From: Maniola hyperantus
Lineage: Eukaryota; Arthropoda; Insecta; Lepidoptera; Nymphalidae
DNA length: 64,000 bases
NCBI RefSeq assembly: GCF_902806685.2
Contig: NC_048539.1
Coordinates: 14,424,378 to 14,488,377 of the forward strand
Reading direction: 5' to 3'
Shown: positions 42,760-53,834 of the stretch, piece after piece
Numbering within the stretch: position 1 is the stretch's first letter
Layout of the letters: the number at the start of each line of letters is the position of its first letter
Translations under genes and position numbers: made by a program
The notes under the pieces: model-generated
Seen by the model: the letters and a program-made list of their open reading frames with translations, nothing else
What the model was told of the DNA's origin: nothing
The model's database searches: none

Positions 42760-43033
42760 TGTAGGCAACACAGAAAACCTGCCATCTGTCACCCGTGAGT
42801 GGAGGTGTGACAGTGGTAGCGGCGTCGGACGGACGCAGCGAGAGAAAAAGATGGACGAGATAAAAGTAATTAAGCGAGATATAAGTACTAGGTGATTAAT
42901 TAAGCTAGATATAAACTAAGTGGATGTTACAAGTGTACCTGAATATAAGACTGTGGACATCGGAACTGCGTTTGATTCATATTAGGGTCATCCCAAGACT
43001 AATAAACCCGGATTGGAGGTTAAGTTGTTTATA
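42760..43033 (+). repeat. 5' LTR of LTR-2
   Basis: Starts TGTAGGCAACACAGAAAACC and ends GGTTAAGTTGTTTATA; the ends form an imperfect inverted repeat (TGTAGGCAAC / GTTGTTTATA). GAGATATAAGTAC and TAGATATAAACT are weak TATA candidates, and ACTAATAAACCC is a poly(A)-signal candidate near 42,999. Confidence 0.85.
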
Positions 43034-43048
43034 TCAGAAGATTGGATG
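43034..43048 (+). other. Candidate primer-binding site of LTR-2
   Basis: TCAGAAGATTGGATG follows the LTR end directly. It shares its first seven bases and a GGAT with the LTR-1 site (TCAGAAGTGGGAT). Confidence 0.35.
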
Positions 43049-46000
43049 TGATTCATGCCCAAAAATGCGGGTCTATCCTGGAAGATGTTAAAAGTGCCTG
43101 TACAAGACGCATAGCAACATATTTATTAGGTACTTATATCGGAAATTATATGAAGAAACCTACCTGAACGAATAACAAAGTGAATATGAAATATATACAA
43201 ACTGCAATGGTGCTACACTATTACTTTGGGAGTACTTGAGTAGACCTGTGTCGAGTTGGAGGACTTGTCTCCAACGCAACTACTCAAGAGATTGGTTTGA
43301 GGAAAGCACCTTGCACTGTCTGGAACAAGCAGAAGTACGTAGGTCGATGGGTCCAATGCATCCATTGGTTGTATTGAAAGCGGTGAATCTGTGTACTTAC
43401 CTTCTTACAGTGGATGTTCATTAAAGCATGGGTGAATATTAAGAGTGCCTAATGTTAGATTACTGCATCAAAATACCTAAGTAGGTATTTGATAAGTTAC
43501 AATATTACCAATTGATACTTTTAGAACAGAGTAAGTGAAGGCTATAATTATTAATAGTAAGTAGATATCAGCATTATGACTTATTTGAGAGTTCAAAGTA
43601 AGGGATTATAGTTTTGTTCTGACCGCTTTAATGGATTATTATGTAGGGACATACCTAGCCCAAGATTTGATCTATGAAGTTATAAGTAGTATTAGTATTA
43701 ATTTCAAGACTGGATGCAACGCACCGTAGTACTAACACCTTGTATTTTAAAATCGAAATAAGGTAATAAGTGATATGAAATACTTTAAACCAAATAGGCA
43801 CCTACCTATATTAAAGTAGAATCAAGAAAACAATTAGATTATTATGTAGGTAAGTACTTGATACATGAGCTAGTGTAGAAATATAAAAAATAGAGTTTAT
43901 TTGCTAGAATGTGGTACAATTTGGTCTTAAATCTGTTTTGATCTAACACATTCAACCAATAACTGAGTGTGCAAATTATTACCTATAGTACATTATCATA
44001 GCATAATAAAATGTGAAAATTTAGAATGAATATCTACTTAACTTTATCTATCTAGGAAGTAATGTTAACAATATAATTTTATTCAAGTCTTAATTTAAAT
44101 CATTCAACAATCATTTTAAAAAAAGAAATATGTACATGTGCTTTAGTTAAAAATAGAAATAATAATCTTACAATAACAACGGTCATATCTACATCAATGG
44201 GTCAATCAATGGTTTTAGTGCAAAATTTGGGTTATATACAGGGGTCTGATATAATCAAGTAGGTATGTACTTGATACTGGTGTCACTTAAATGAAATATT
44301 TCCGAGATTATTCAACTGTTACCATTTTTTTCATGTTTTGACAACTTTTCTGATGATGTCCACGACCCTGTGACCCCGACTTGACGATGAGGTCGACGAA
44401 TGTGAGATGAACAAGTGGTTTTGGCCTGCATCTGTGGTGGAGAAGTGCACATAACCTTCAAGTTGTGATTGGAAGCAGTCATGTACCTGCATGGATCGGA
44501 TAAGAACACAGTAACTCTTGGTGTGAGGCCTGTTGTAATGATACAAAAGAAAAAAAAGCCATCCCGGCCTGCCTCATTATGATGGAGGCTGTAACCTCAA
44601 GGTATTGTTATGTAATACAGTAATAAGAAGGTAAGAAACATCTGAATACTACTATGGTTAATTGAGGCAAATCTAGTTTACCTAGTAACTAAAATAAAGT
44701 CTTAAAACTTTGAATTGAATAGTCTCAATATGAGTAGTTATTCTTCTTTAATTAAATAATTACATACTTAACTATACACATAGTAATATTTTAGTACAAT
44801 TTAAGGATAGAATGCCTGAAATATGTGTCAGGTGCATGTGTTTTCATTACCTACCATTTAATGTAAGATTTTTGGATTTGGGTCTATGGTAGGCATGGTA
44901 TGGTTGTGAGAATGATAGACAGTGATAGGGAGACTAATAGAGTCGATTGCCAGATGCACCCATTGAATACCTATCTACCGACTGAATAGTCTGTATTATG
45001 TACTGACAGACATAGATCAACCCGCAGGCCCTGCATAATCAAATATGATTTGAGTTCTCTACTAAGCTACTACTGGACATAAAGAAAAGATTTTGGAAAA
45101 TTAGACCTGGGGTGGATCAGCTAATAAATAATTAATTGGTCCACTAGATAAAGTAGGTAACATTGAACCTATTTTGAATCTGTAGGTTTACTTATTCGAC
45201 CAAATTAGAGTTATTAGATTACTTTGAATACCTAGTAAGTATAGGGTATGAAATATCAGGTTTGAATTAATCTAACTATGTACATACCAGAAACAGAAAG
45301 ACATACAACACTCATGCTCACGAAAGTAGCCATGTGGATGTTGGAATTTTATTTGATTCTTATACCAATAAAATTTATATTAAGTGCTAGTATGTACTTT
45401 TGTTCCGTTTGCTCACCCTTGTGGAAATTATAAATTACATTTGCTGCAACCACCATTTAAGGAGAGGTGAGGTTATGAAAGGAAAATGAATTGAATCATT
45501 ATTATATTAACCTAAAGTGAATTTAACTGATCAGATCAGATGAAAATAAATAAATGGACTTGAATTAAAATATTTATTTATCAGCATAACAGTGGTTCTT
45601 TCAAATGTTCTTAGAGTTTTATAATTAAAAAAGGTAAAATTATGTGAGCTATCACATTCATATAAAGTCACTAGTAGCTGACATCCTCTTATACTAATAG
45701 ATGACATGCATTCGTGATTTTTAGAATTTGGAAAATAAAAATAATAATAAAATAAAAACACGTTTCCACTTCTCATGCTCGTAAGGTTCTATTTTACGCA
45801 GGCTATAAGAGGACTAAAGTGCGTTTCATGCTGTTATACACAAGGTATTTAGAGGTAAACAACAGTCTCTCTGAATGACATATGGATGAGAAAGAATTTA
45901 TGTAATTTCTATGGTGCCAGTGAACTTTTGCACTTGTATTGAGGTTGCGACCTATACCTACCTACAAACTCATTACAGCACCCTCATTTAATCCCTACTC

Positions 46001-46844
46001 TTTTCGGTCAATCTATAGATATGTACTTATAGTAATATTATATTGTTACATTTCCTCGCAATCGAAGTGAAAATCAGTGTTTATAACTCGGCTCAAGTGG
46101 CTTGTTTGGTGCCCTTGTTGTACAATCTGCTTCATAAATCAAAGCCTTTAGGTACTTACTACCTCGGAAAAACACACACTGAACAACAGGTTAACTACCA
46201 AGTACATCATATTTACTGTTGTTATTATTGGATTGGCTTACCAACTTAATAGATGATACTATCTGCTGTAATAATAGAAATTAGAAAGAAATACTAAGTT
46301 ACGAAGTTCAATTTTTATGTACGAGTAAAGGAAACTTTAAAACATGTGTCTCTAATAACAAAGAGAGTTACGAAGGTGTTATTAAATGAAGCGGCAATGA
46401 CTGTGGCAATGTTATGTATAACAGGGTCTGGATTGTTGTATTTCTTTATATAGCCTACTAACACATAATTTTATCATATCGTTGTTTCTCGGGTATAAAT
46501 AATGCACGAATAATTCGATCTCTGACTTAGGTTTAGATCTGAAATAAGAAATGAAATTGTCAGTATACAGAGAAGTGTAAATCTTAACCTTGCAAGCCCC
46601 ATCGGATAAATAGTGGAGAAACGGATTCCCTACCTTTACTGCCCAAATTTTGACTAGCTATTTGACTTTGGAAAAAGGAGCTTATGAGATGCATATTTTT
46701 ACTAAATAAATAAATTATTAATATAATTATTATAAACAAAAGACGGATTTGTCTCTTGTGTGTGTGCCCTTAAATTATATTAAAATTTCAAACGAGTTGC
46801 ACAATTATTATCACCTGCAGACATTACACGTAGGGCGATTGTCT
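43049..46844. other. LTR-2 internal region, left part
   Basis: About 3.8 kb of AT-rich sequence that is nearly free of the dispersed repeats crowding the rest of the window. Small ORFs (43,236-43,424; 44,312-44,546; 45,531-45,776; 46,043-46,249) show no domains. Confidence 0.5.
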
Positions 46845-46980
46845 AAAACCTGCATCAATCATTATTGTTCTGATTGGCTGAATTTGTGCGATTCTTGTTG
46901 CAACAATGCATTGTGGCCAATAGTGAGCGAGCATTAACCAATCAGAGATGATTGCGATCGTGACATTGTAGCTGTCAAAC
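46845..46980. other. CCAAT-rich block shared with LTR-1
   Basis: CTGATTGGCTGAATTTGTGC, GATTCTTGTTGCAACAATGC, TTGTGGCCAATAGTGAGCGA and GATTGCGATCGTGACATTGT. The same order and spacing is found at 15,290-15,415. Confidence 0.65.
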
Positions 46981-47378
46981 AACCGCGGTAGAGCCCACGG
47001 TGAACTAAAGATGTTTACTACTGTAGATACTCCACAAATAGTTGAGAATATCGATTTGAGTGTTGAAATCAATAGTCTCGATAACTAGTCTTTCAAATCA
47101 TTAATCAAATTACTGAAAGCCATAAAGCAAATTAAGAAGAAGATTAATCAAATGAGATATTAAGGGAGCAAACACTTAGCGGGTTTGCCATAAACGTTGA
47201 CACTATAATATTCATTCTATTGACTGTACACAAATAATCGCTTCTGGTGGCTGTCTTGGGGAAGCTAATAAAAAAAATGGTGTTTAATATTGTTATGATA
47301 TAACGTGTCATTGTTATGAATGTGATTATTATTTTTAGACTCTAAACGAACTGACAACCAGTGAATAAGAGAAAAGGA

Positions 47379-48362
47379 TACCGACTTATGTATGGACTTA
47401 GTCCTGGTGCGATAAGCGGTGATCCCTGAGAATATTAGAAACGAATACCGACTTATGTATGGACTTACTCCTGGTGCGATAAGCGGTGATTCCTGAGAAT
47501 ATCTGAAAAGAATACCGACTTATGTATGGACTTATTCCTAGTGTGATAAGCGGTGATTCTTGAGAGTATTTTATGATAACCTAACGAGCAAATAAGAGAG
47601 AAGAATACCGACTTATGTATGGACTTATTCCTGGTGTGATAAGCGGTGATTCTTGAGAGTATTTTATGATAACCTAACAAGCAAATAAGGGAAACGAATA
47701 CCGACTTATGTATGGACTTATTCCTGGTGCGATAAGCGGTGATTCCTGAGAATAGTTGAAAAGAATACCGACTTATGTATGGATTTATTCCTGGTGTGAT
47801 AAGCGGTGATTCTTGAGAGTATTTTATGATAACCTAACGAGCAAATAAGAGAGAAGAATACCGACTTATGTATGGACTTATTCCTGGTGTGATAAGCGGC
47901 GATTCTTGAGAGTATTTTATGATAACCTAACAAGCAAATAAGGGAAACGAATACCGACTTATGTATGGACTTATTCCTGGTGCGATAAGCGGTGATTCCT
48001 GAGAATAGTTGAAAAGAATACCGACTTATGTATGGATTTATTCCTGGTGTGATAAGCGGTGATTCCTGAGAATATTTTATGATGAACCAACCGGCAAATG
48101 AGAGAAAAGAATACCGACTTATGTATGGACTTATTCCTGGTGAGATAAGCGGTGATTCTTGAGAATAGTTTATGATAAGCCAACAAGCAAATAGGGGAAA
48201 CGAATACCGACTTATGTATGGACTTATTCCTCGTGTGATAAGCGGTGATTCCTGAGAATATTTTATGATGAACCAAGTGGCAAATGGGAGAAAAGAATAC
48301 CGACTTATGTATGGACTTATTCCTGGTGTGATAAGCGGTAATTACTGAGAATAGTTTATGTA
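47379..48362. repeat. Tandem array with 253-bp higher-order unit
   Basis: ATACCGACTTATGTATGGAC, TTATTCCTGGTG(T/C)GATAAG and CGGTGATTC(C/T)TGAGA recur 12 times. Start positions are about 47,379; 47,445; 47,512; 47,605; 47,698; 47,765; 47,858; 47,951; 48,018; 48,111; 48,204; 48,297. Spacings are 66, 67, 93, 93, 67, 93, 93, 67, 93, 93, 93. Two successive 67+93+93 blocks make an exact 253-bp period. The 93-bp form adds a TTTTATGATAACCTAACGAG spacer. The 93-bp units keep a minus-strand frame open (31 codons), which explains the repetitive ORFs there. Confidence 0.95.
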
Positions 48363-48586
48363 ATATAACTTGTCCCAATTGTGTCAAAGGTTGTCTATTT
48401 TATATGTTCCAAATGAGACATATTGTTATTGGAAAATTTAATTCATGTCCCAATTGTGACATACAGCAAGTGGAAATTTTGATTTTGTAGCAATCGTGCC
48501 AAAGGAGGGCAGCATTGACTATAATATAGACCTAAGAATAAGGAATCAAGAATGACAAATGGAAGGTGGCAATACTGACGTAAACA

Positions 48587-48885
48587 ATGGATCGTATTCC
48601 GGTGACAAAAGCTGGTCCTAGTAAGAACCAACAAACGAATTGGAAAACGGCTGACGAAGCGTCTGAAAAATGACGAACAATAATAGTCTGGTAAAACCTG
48701 ATTCGATAATCCCGATGCGAGTGGACGGTGATCTTCAGTATGAACTTCAGCAACTGATCGGGGTCGCGATGGTGACAAGAGGGAGTCTAGTTAATTTGAT
48801 GGAAAACAAGCAGACTAATTCGGGGTCGGCAAGTGGAAAGGGTGTATCCTTTTTATTAATAATAATAGATTTATCTACAGAATAG
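48587..48885 (+). pseudogene. Two overlapping small ORFs in LTR-2 (possible relic)
   Basis: An ATG at 48,587 opens MDRIPVTKAGPSKNQQTNWK and stops at TGA 48,671-48,673; the ATG of a second ORF (48,670-48,885) overlaps that stop as ATGA. The second reads MTNNNSLVKPDSIIPMRVDG onward for 71 residues. Both are hydrophilic and Gln/Asn-rich, and one frameshift would merge them. A remnant of a capsid-type N-terminus is conceivable, but no zinc knuckle or homology region is visible, so no function is assigned. Confidence 0.25.
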
Positions 48886-50339
48886 AGGTACAGAAGTAGA
48901 TATCATGGTTGGAAATCACTTTACCTGTTCTAGCAGATACTCACTAATGTTCAAGGGTTACTTAAATTCAAATTAAAGTTCTTATAATTGACGTATTCCG
49001 TAATGATATATTAATTATGTCTTGCTGAATTCGGTACGTAGTAGCTAGAAGTTGTATAGACCCTTTAAAGTAGATCTAAAATGACATGCTGATTGTAAAT
49101 GCTAAATATCGGTTCATGTTAATGTACATCTTCGCAGTCACTCATTGTATTACGTTGATGTTTGGTGGAAACAGCACAGTAAAGAGCAAATTCTTAAATA
49201 CTATTTCAAGTAACATCTATTCCAATAGACTATATAAGCAGTTCGCGCACGAAGGCTTGCTTACTTCACTCGCTAGGTATTAATGTATGGATCGCTGATA
49301 TGTTATTAAAGCGTATAAGTACACCAATGTATCACGAAATAATTTCCTACATCTTTGTCATTCATTTGTTACACACTGACACGAGACAAGCAACGGTGAC
49401 CGATGCGGCAATTCACGGCTCAGCATGACGCTGGGTTGGTGCAGCGTTTGGTGCTGTTTGTCCTCAATCACCGTGTTCAAGTTAACCATATTATCATAAG
49501 AGGACGAGGGTCTCTGGCATCGTTCGTCCTTACGCGCTCAAGAATGTACAAGAATGGAAGTTTCCAGAAATCAGATTTTATTGTATGTTACATCAATTAA
49601 GTCTATAGTGCCATGAAGGACTCGTTGCTTGCGAGACAATAAAATGGGGCAACAAAACGCCGTCTGTTGCGCTCTCTATCGCACTTACGGGGCTTATGGT
49701 AGACACAGTTATGCATGCATCTGCCCCTAGTGCAAGGATGATATGGGGCATCACAGGTAACGAGTTTATAATAATACAATAATACCTTGGCTAACATCAT
49801 TGTGACTTATTTTGTTATATTAATAATAGTATTTGTTGTGCTACAATCGAGATACAGTCAGAGGCAGTCGTCTCAGTTATTTGAAAATATAGGATTACAT
49901 TTTACACATTGTAGATCTCATAGTGATCTGTACTGTGTGTATCATTATCAATTAGTGGATTCATGTTTCTTTAAATTTCTGGAATAATATGATTATTGGG
50001 GTCTCCTTAGAATACATTGTGGTTTGTTTCGATCTTAGTACTTATTAATAATAACAACTACATTTAACCATATTATTTATCTTGACTTCGTAGACATAGG
50101 TTCAATATTCAATAACTCAATTTGATAGGTAATTATCTTTTATTGTTATTCAAGTAGAGTACAAAATATGGTCACATAATATCTGTGCCGACATCTCTGC
50201 CTTTCTGGTCTGCAAAATTATTTTACAATCATTATTCATATACTTACCGATATTGCTTAGTATAATACTACATATATGCAATTAAAGATTGGCATATTGT
50301 TTTCTTATTATTTGTTTTACGTTACATACTTATATTGTA

Positions 50340-50370
<31 letters not shown>

Positions 50371-51552
50371 TTTTCAACGGTGTCAATCAGTAGGTACCAC
50401 TTGAGAATAATTAAATGTCAATTCACGATAGTCAAATTGGTAATGCATGAAACACTACAAAGACATTATAATCAAGGTCAACTCATATCAAATATTCATC
50501 AATTGTATGAGAACATTGGATTATAAGATATTCTTTTAATTTATTTTTAAGTTTAAAGAAATTATGAAGTCTACAGAAGTAGTTAGGTTCATTAGTATAT
50601 TGTAAAACTTTGTGATTAATTTTGTATAAAGTGTTAGTAATGGTCAATGGGATCCAACAACTCTTACCATATCTCTTAAAATGTATATACTAGTGAAAAT
50701 ATTGTAATTTGTGTTGCATTAGAGCATTATGTAGGATTAGAATTCATGTCATTACAGTGGTAAGAAGGAAAGGGCAAACAAACTTACTTTAATTGAAAAC
50801 TGATAGTGACATTGTTTAAAATCATAGAGTACTTAGCACTCAGAATTCAAGTTGGTGATAATTCACTATCCTTCTTTTCTTTCCTCGTTGTTGTTTTGTT
50901 TAAGGTTGATTATATTTTATTCGCTTTAAATGCAAATTACCAAAGATGTTTTATAATTCTCATAATTAGTATTGCCACATTTGCCATGCAAATATTTATT
51001 CACGTATTACTAAATACAAATACAAACTTGAAGAATATGTAGTTCATAATAATATTTAAAAATAAAATTATTGATTTCACTATAATTTCCTTGTATTAAG
51101 TATTAACATAAATTGTGTTGATTTCAATATTTGATTATACTATTGTGAATTGGTTGTATACGTATATCACTAACAATAACTAGATCATACAATTTTCTTA
51201 ATATCAAGCTTAAATCAGAATGACTTATAGTATTTACTATTTACTTATCTCAGTGTGATTTGTTGTGTATTTATAAGAATTAGACTTAAAGATGTTGATT
51301 GCAATGTACATAATGATTATTGATACCAGTATTTTGTAGGTCTCATTGGCACTTGTTTTGTGCACTTGTTAAATCTAACAATGTTAGCTTTGATCTGTTA
51401 GAGGAATTATTATACTAATCATATTAATTATAATATAGGACTGTTAAGGTATTCTATGTTGCTCCTATTGAGTTATGGGTATGAGGGCATTACCCTCGGT
51501 TGGAAGGCCGAGTGGTCAGATATGAGGACATATCTGGAGCAGGATGGACGAC
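48886..51552. other. LTR-2 internal region, right part
   Basis: AT-rich with a (TA)n run at 50,339-50,367. ORFs of 60-80 residues (49,086-49,283; 49,403-49,600; 50,806-51,042) have no domain. The end upstream of the 3' LTR, GGAGCAGGATGGACGAC, is purine-rich but not a clear polypurine tract. Confidence 0.45.
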
Positions 51553-51826
51553 TGTAGGCAACACAGAAAACCTGCCATCTGTCACCCGTGAGTGGAGGTG
51601 TGACAGTGGTAGCGGCGTCGGACGGACGCAGCGAGAGAAAAAGATGGACGAGATAAAAGTAATTAAGCGAGATATAAGTACTAGGTGATTAATTAAGCTA
51701 GATATAAACTAAGTGGATGTTACAAGTGTACCTGAATATAAGACTGTGGACATCGGAACTGCGTTTGATTCATATTAGGGTCATCCCAAGACTAATAAAC
51801 CCGGATTGGAGGTTAAGTTGTTTATA
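51553..51826 (+). repeat. 3' LTR of LTR-2
   Basis: Same length and by-eye identical sequence to 42,760-43,033; followed by the TSD ATAG. Confidence 0.85.
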
Positions 51827-51911
51827 ATAGTTAAACAAAAAGAGATCAACTATTAGTTTTGAGGAAGTAAATTATTTCTTATGTTTTACAGTTTTTTTTT
51901 AAATTTTAGTT

Positions 51912-51958
51912 AAAAATGCAAAAATCCCTATGACGATCATAAGGATTTTTGCATTTTT
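51912..51958. repeat. 20-bp-arm hairpin, GACGATC loop
   Basis: AAAAATGCAAAAATCCCTAT and ATAAGGATTTTTGCATTTTT pair with one mismatch around GACGATC. Confidence 0.8.
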
Positions 51959-51988
51959 AAAAGCATGACAAATTAAATTTTATTTCAG

Positions 51989-52120
51989 GTTATAAAGAAA
52001 CTAAAACCACGTCAAGAGCTGGCTAATAGTGAAACCAAAACGAGTCGAACTTTATTTACCTTAGAAGCCTTGGGTCTGCTGATTGTGAATAGATACTAGG
52101 CTACCCAGGCAGGCTGCCAG
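51989..52120 (+). pseudogene. Exon-like segment A, unknown protein
   Basis: A strong acceptor (AATTTTATTTCAG) precedes 51,989. One frame reads VIKKLKPRQELANSETKTSR then TLFTLEALGLLIVNRY and stops at TAG 52,097-52,099, while a good donor, GCTGCCAG/GTAGGT, lies after 52,120. A stop just before a usable donor suggests a decayed internal exon, or a terminal exon with the donor incidental. I do not recognise the protein. It lies 160 bases beyond LTR-2, on the same strand as the THAP exons upstream of that element. Confidence 0.35.
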
Positions 52121-52381
52121 GTAGGTATAAACTTTGTAACAACTTATCACTAATCCAACTCCACAATGTCATGTTGCAAGAGTAGGTAAGTATGTAGTTA
52201 GGTAAAGACTGTTATTGAGGACAATTTTTTATTCAATTATAAACTTTTAGAAGTTCTTACTTTTGAATCGTCAAATGCATCTATTTTTGGTCAGTTATAA
52301 GGAAAATAGAACTTACCAGGGCCACTGTAGTTCATCGTGAGTCTTATAGCTTTTTAATTTTATTACTTGTTTTTTTAACAG

Positions 52382-52617
52382 ATTGTAAAGAGAGCCGCAG
52401 GGACCCGGATGGTGTTGGTGCTAGACCGTGGCGTGTGGAAATCCTATCCTAGAGAGTATCGAGCAGTATAATATGCCAGCTGATCTCAACTTAGATCTGA
52501 TTTATTTCAAGTATAAAGACGATCCTAAAACAAGTCACATTTCTTATCTTCCTACATTTGAAGCGGTGGGAAGTTGAACCAACAAACTGTTTGCCTATCT
52601 TCTTTTTACTCAATAAA
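52382..52617 (+). pseudogene. Frameshifted terminal exon with poly(A) signal
   Basis: Acceptor TTTTTTTAACAG precedes 52,382. The frame CKESRRDPDGVGARPWRVEI runs into a tandem TCCTATCCTA (52,442-52,451). Beyond it a different frame continues as ESIEQYNMPADLNLDLIYFK, then YKDDPKTSHISYLPTFEAVG and TGA at 52,575-52,577. The 5-bp duplication accounts for the frame change. AATAAA at 52,612-52,617 fits a 3' end. I do not recognise the protein. Together with segment A and the THAP exons it could form one plus-strand gene whose intron now holds LTR-2; that link is inference. Confidence 0.45.
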
Positions 52618-52659
52618 TTGATTTGAATTAATTAAAATTTGTTTCGTTTTATACTAAGT

Positions 52660-52775
52660 ACTAGCTGATGCCCGCGACTTCGTCCTTTCAAATATATCTA
52701 TGCCAAAAATCAAGTCGATTGGTTGTTTAGTTAGGGCGTGAAGGAAGGACAAACACACTTTCGCATTTATAAATA
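52660..52775. mobile_element. Short-repeat family fragment, reversed
   Basis: CTAGCTGATGCCCGCGACTT, then CCAAAAATCAAGTCGATTGG and ACACACTTTCGCATTTATAA. Confidence 0.6.
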
Positions 52776-53616
52776 AAAAATATTCGAAGAGATTAACTTT
52801 TTTTTAATGAATGTGTTCCGTCATCTGAACATAGAGAATTAATTTAGCTGTAATATCGATATCCTTAAAAAATTCGTCGTCCCAACCGTAGATGGGTGCA
52901 CACAGTGACAAGATGACGCACGCACACATAAAATGATTGACACGCATTTGGAGCTTAGTATCCATCCAGGTAATCATTCATCTAAGTGTATAGTAGAGTA
53001 TAGTAGTCAACAACCAAAGTTAACGAGCAAGTGACGTCACGATGACGTATATTGGCGCCATATTGTCAGGAAAGCGTTTTCGCGGATATTTAAATTTTTT
53101 ATAGAGTCCTTACTTCATAGACATCAGTGATTAACGTTATGAACAGTTTTTAAAAACCAGTCAAATACCCTATTGCAGACCGCTATCTCTTCTACTTTTG
53201 TGAATTTATATCTTCTGTCTTACTCATCACTGAGCACGAACGAATCATATACGCGATGTAATATGCACCATGTCTATGGTATATAATGTTATTGAAGAAT
53301 AAAGAACGTAGAATTTTTTTACGCAAAATAAGTCAGGTACTTAAAATCAAAACCTTTTAACACGTCTACTAAATTTTTTATAAACACCAAACCCATAATA
53401 AATTCCGGGCACCCCATTAGATATGCCGAGCTCCAAACTTTGATTGAGACAAATCATGAAATCCCGGCGTGGCTAAAAAGGGCTGAGCTTCACCGCCCAT
53501 AACCAAAGGGCCACGCAATAATACATCAAGCCAAGTTTTATGGTTAGCCTTTTTAGAACGTGCTATATACATCGATAGCGATAAACAAAATATCTATACA
53601 TCTATCCTTAATTCCT
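52776..53616. other. No gene; diverged sequence with CRE-like site
   Basis: GTGACGTCACGATGACGTAT near 53,032 resembles the CRE-bearing MITEs. Otherwise nothing supportable. Confidence 0.4.
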
Positions 53617-53710
53617 TAGAACCTCAATAGGTCAGGGAGCGAACTGAAATCCGAAAGGTCGTTAGTTCAACTCCACCCACTGCACTATTGTTAGAGTGAA
53701 CTACTATTGA
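53617..53710 (+). mobile_element. SINE-2 fragment
   Basis: TTAGAACCTCAATAGGTCAG and CGTTAGTTCAACTCCACCCA keep the A- and B-box positions of SINE-2 with substitutions. Confidence 0.55.
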
Positions 53711-53834
53711 AACTTACTCGCAAGCCAATTTAGTTGAAGAGATACTTACCTAAAACTGATAAAAAATATGCCTAAGTAATATGAATAAGTTAGGTACATT
53801 TTGTCATTACAGTTACCAAAATTGGTTTATGACA

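Larger units (their letters stand above)
42756..51830 (+). mobile_element. LTR-2: 9-kb non-coding LTR retrotransposon
   Basis: Direct 274-bp repeats at 42,760-43,033 and 51,553-51,826 look identical base for base and are flanked by ATAG on both outer sides (42,756-42,759; 51,827-51,830), a 4-bp target duplication. The internal 8.5 kb begins TCAGAAG, as in LTR-1. I find no protease, RT, RNase H or integrase motif in any frame; the longest ORFs come from the tandem array at 47.4-48.4 kb. Identical LTRs indicate recent insertion, so the element was probably mobilised without its own coding capacity (a LARD-like element). A very large unrelated insert between two LTRs or a solo-LTR pair is less likely given the matching TSD. 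Confidence 0.85.

Noticed and set aside
46824..47072. 82-residue minus ORF
   Set aside because: It spans the CCAAT block shared by the two LTR elements; no domain and broken in the other copy.
47379..48362. CRISPR-like array
   Set aside because: Repeats are 66-93 bp units that are themselves nearly identical throughout, without unique spacers, in a eukaryotic LTR element.
47465..48387. Repetitive ORFs (HTRNKSIHKSVFFS units), possible repeat protein
   Set aside because: They are minus-strand readings of the 93-bp tandem units; the 66/67-bp units break the frame, and there is no start context or conserved domain.
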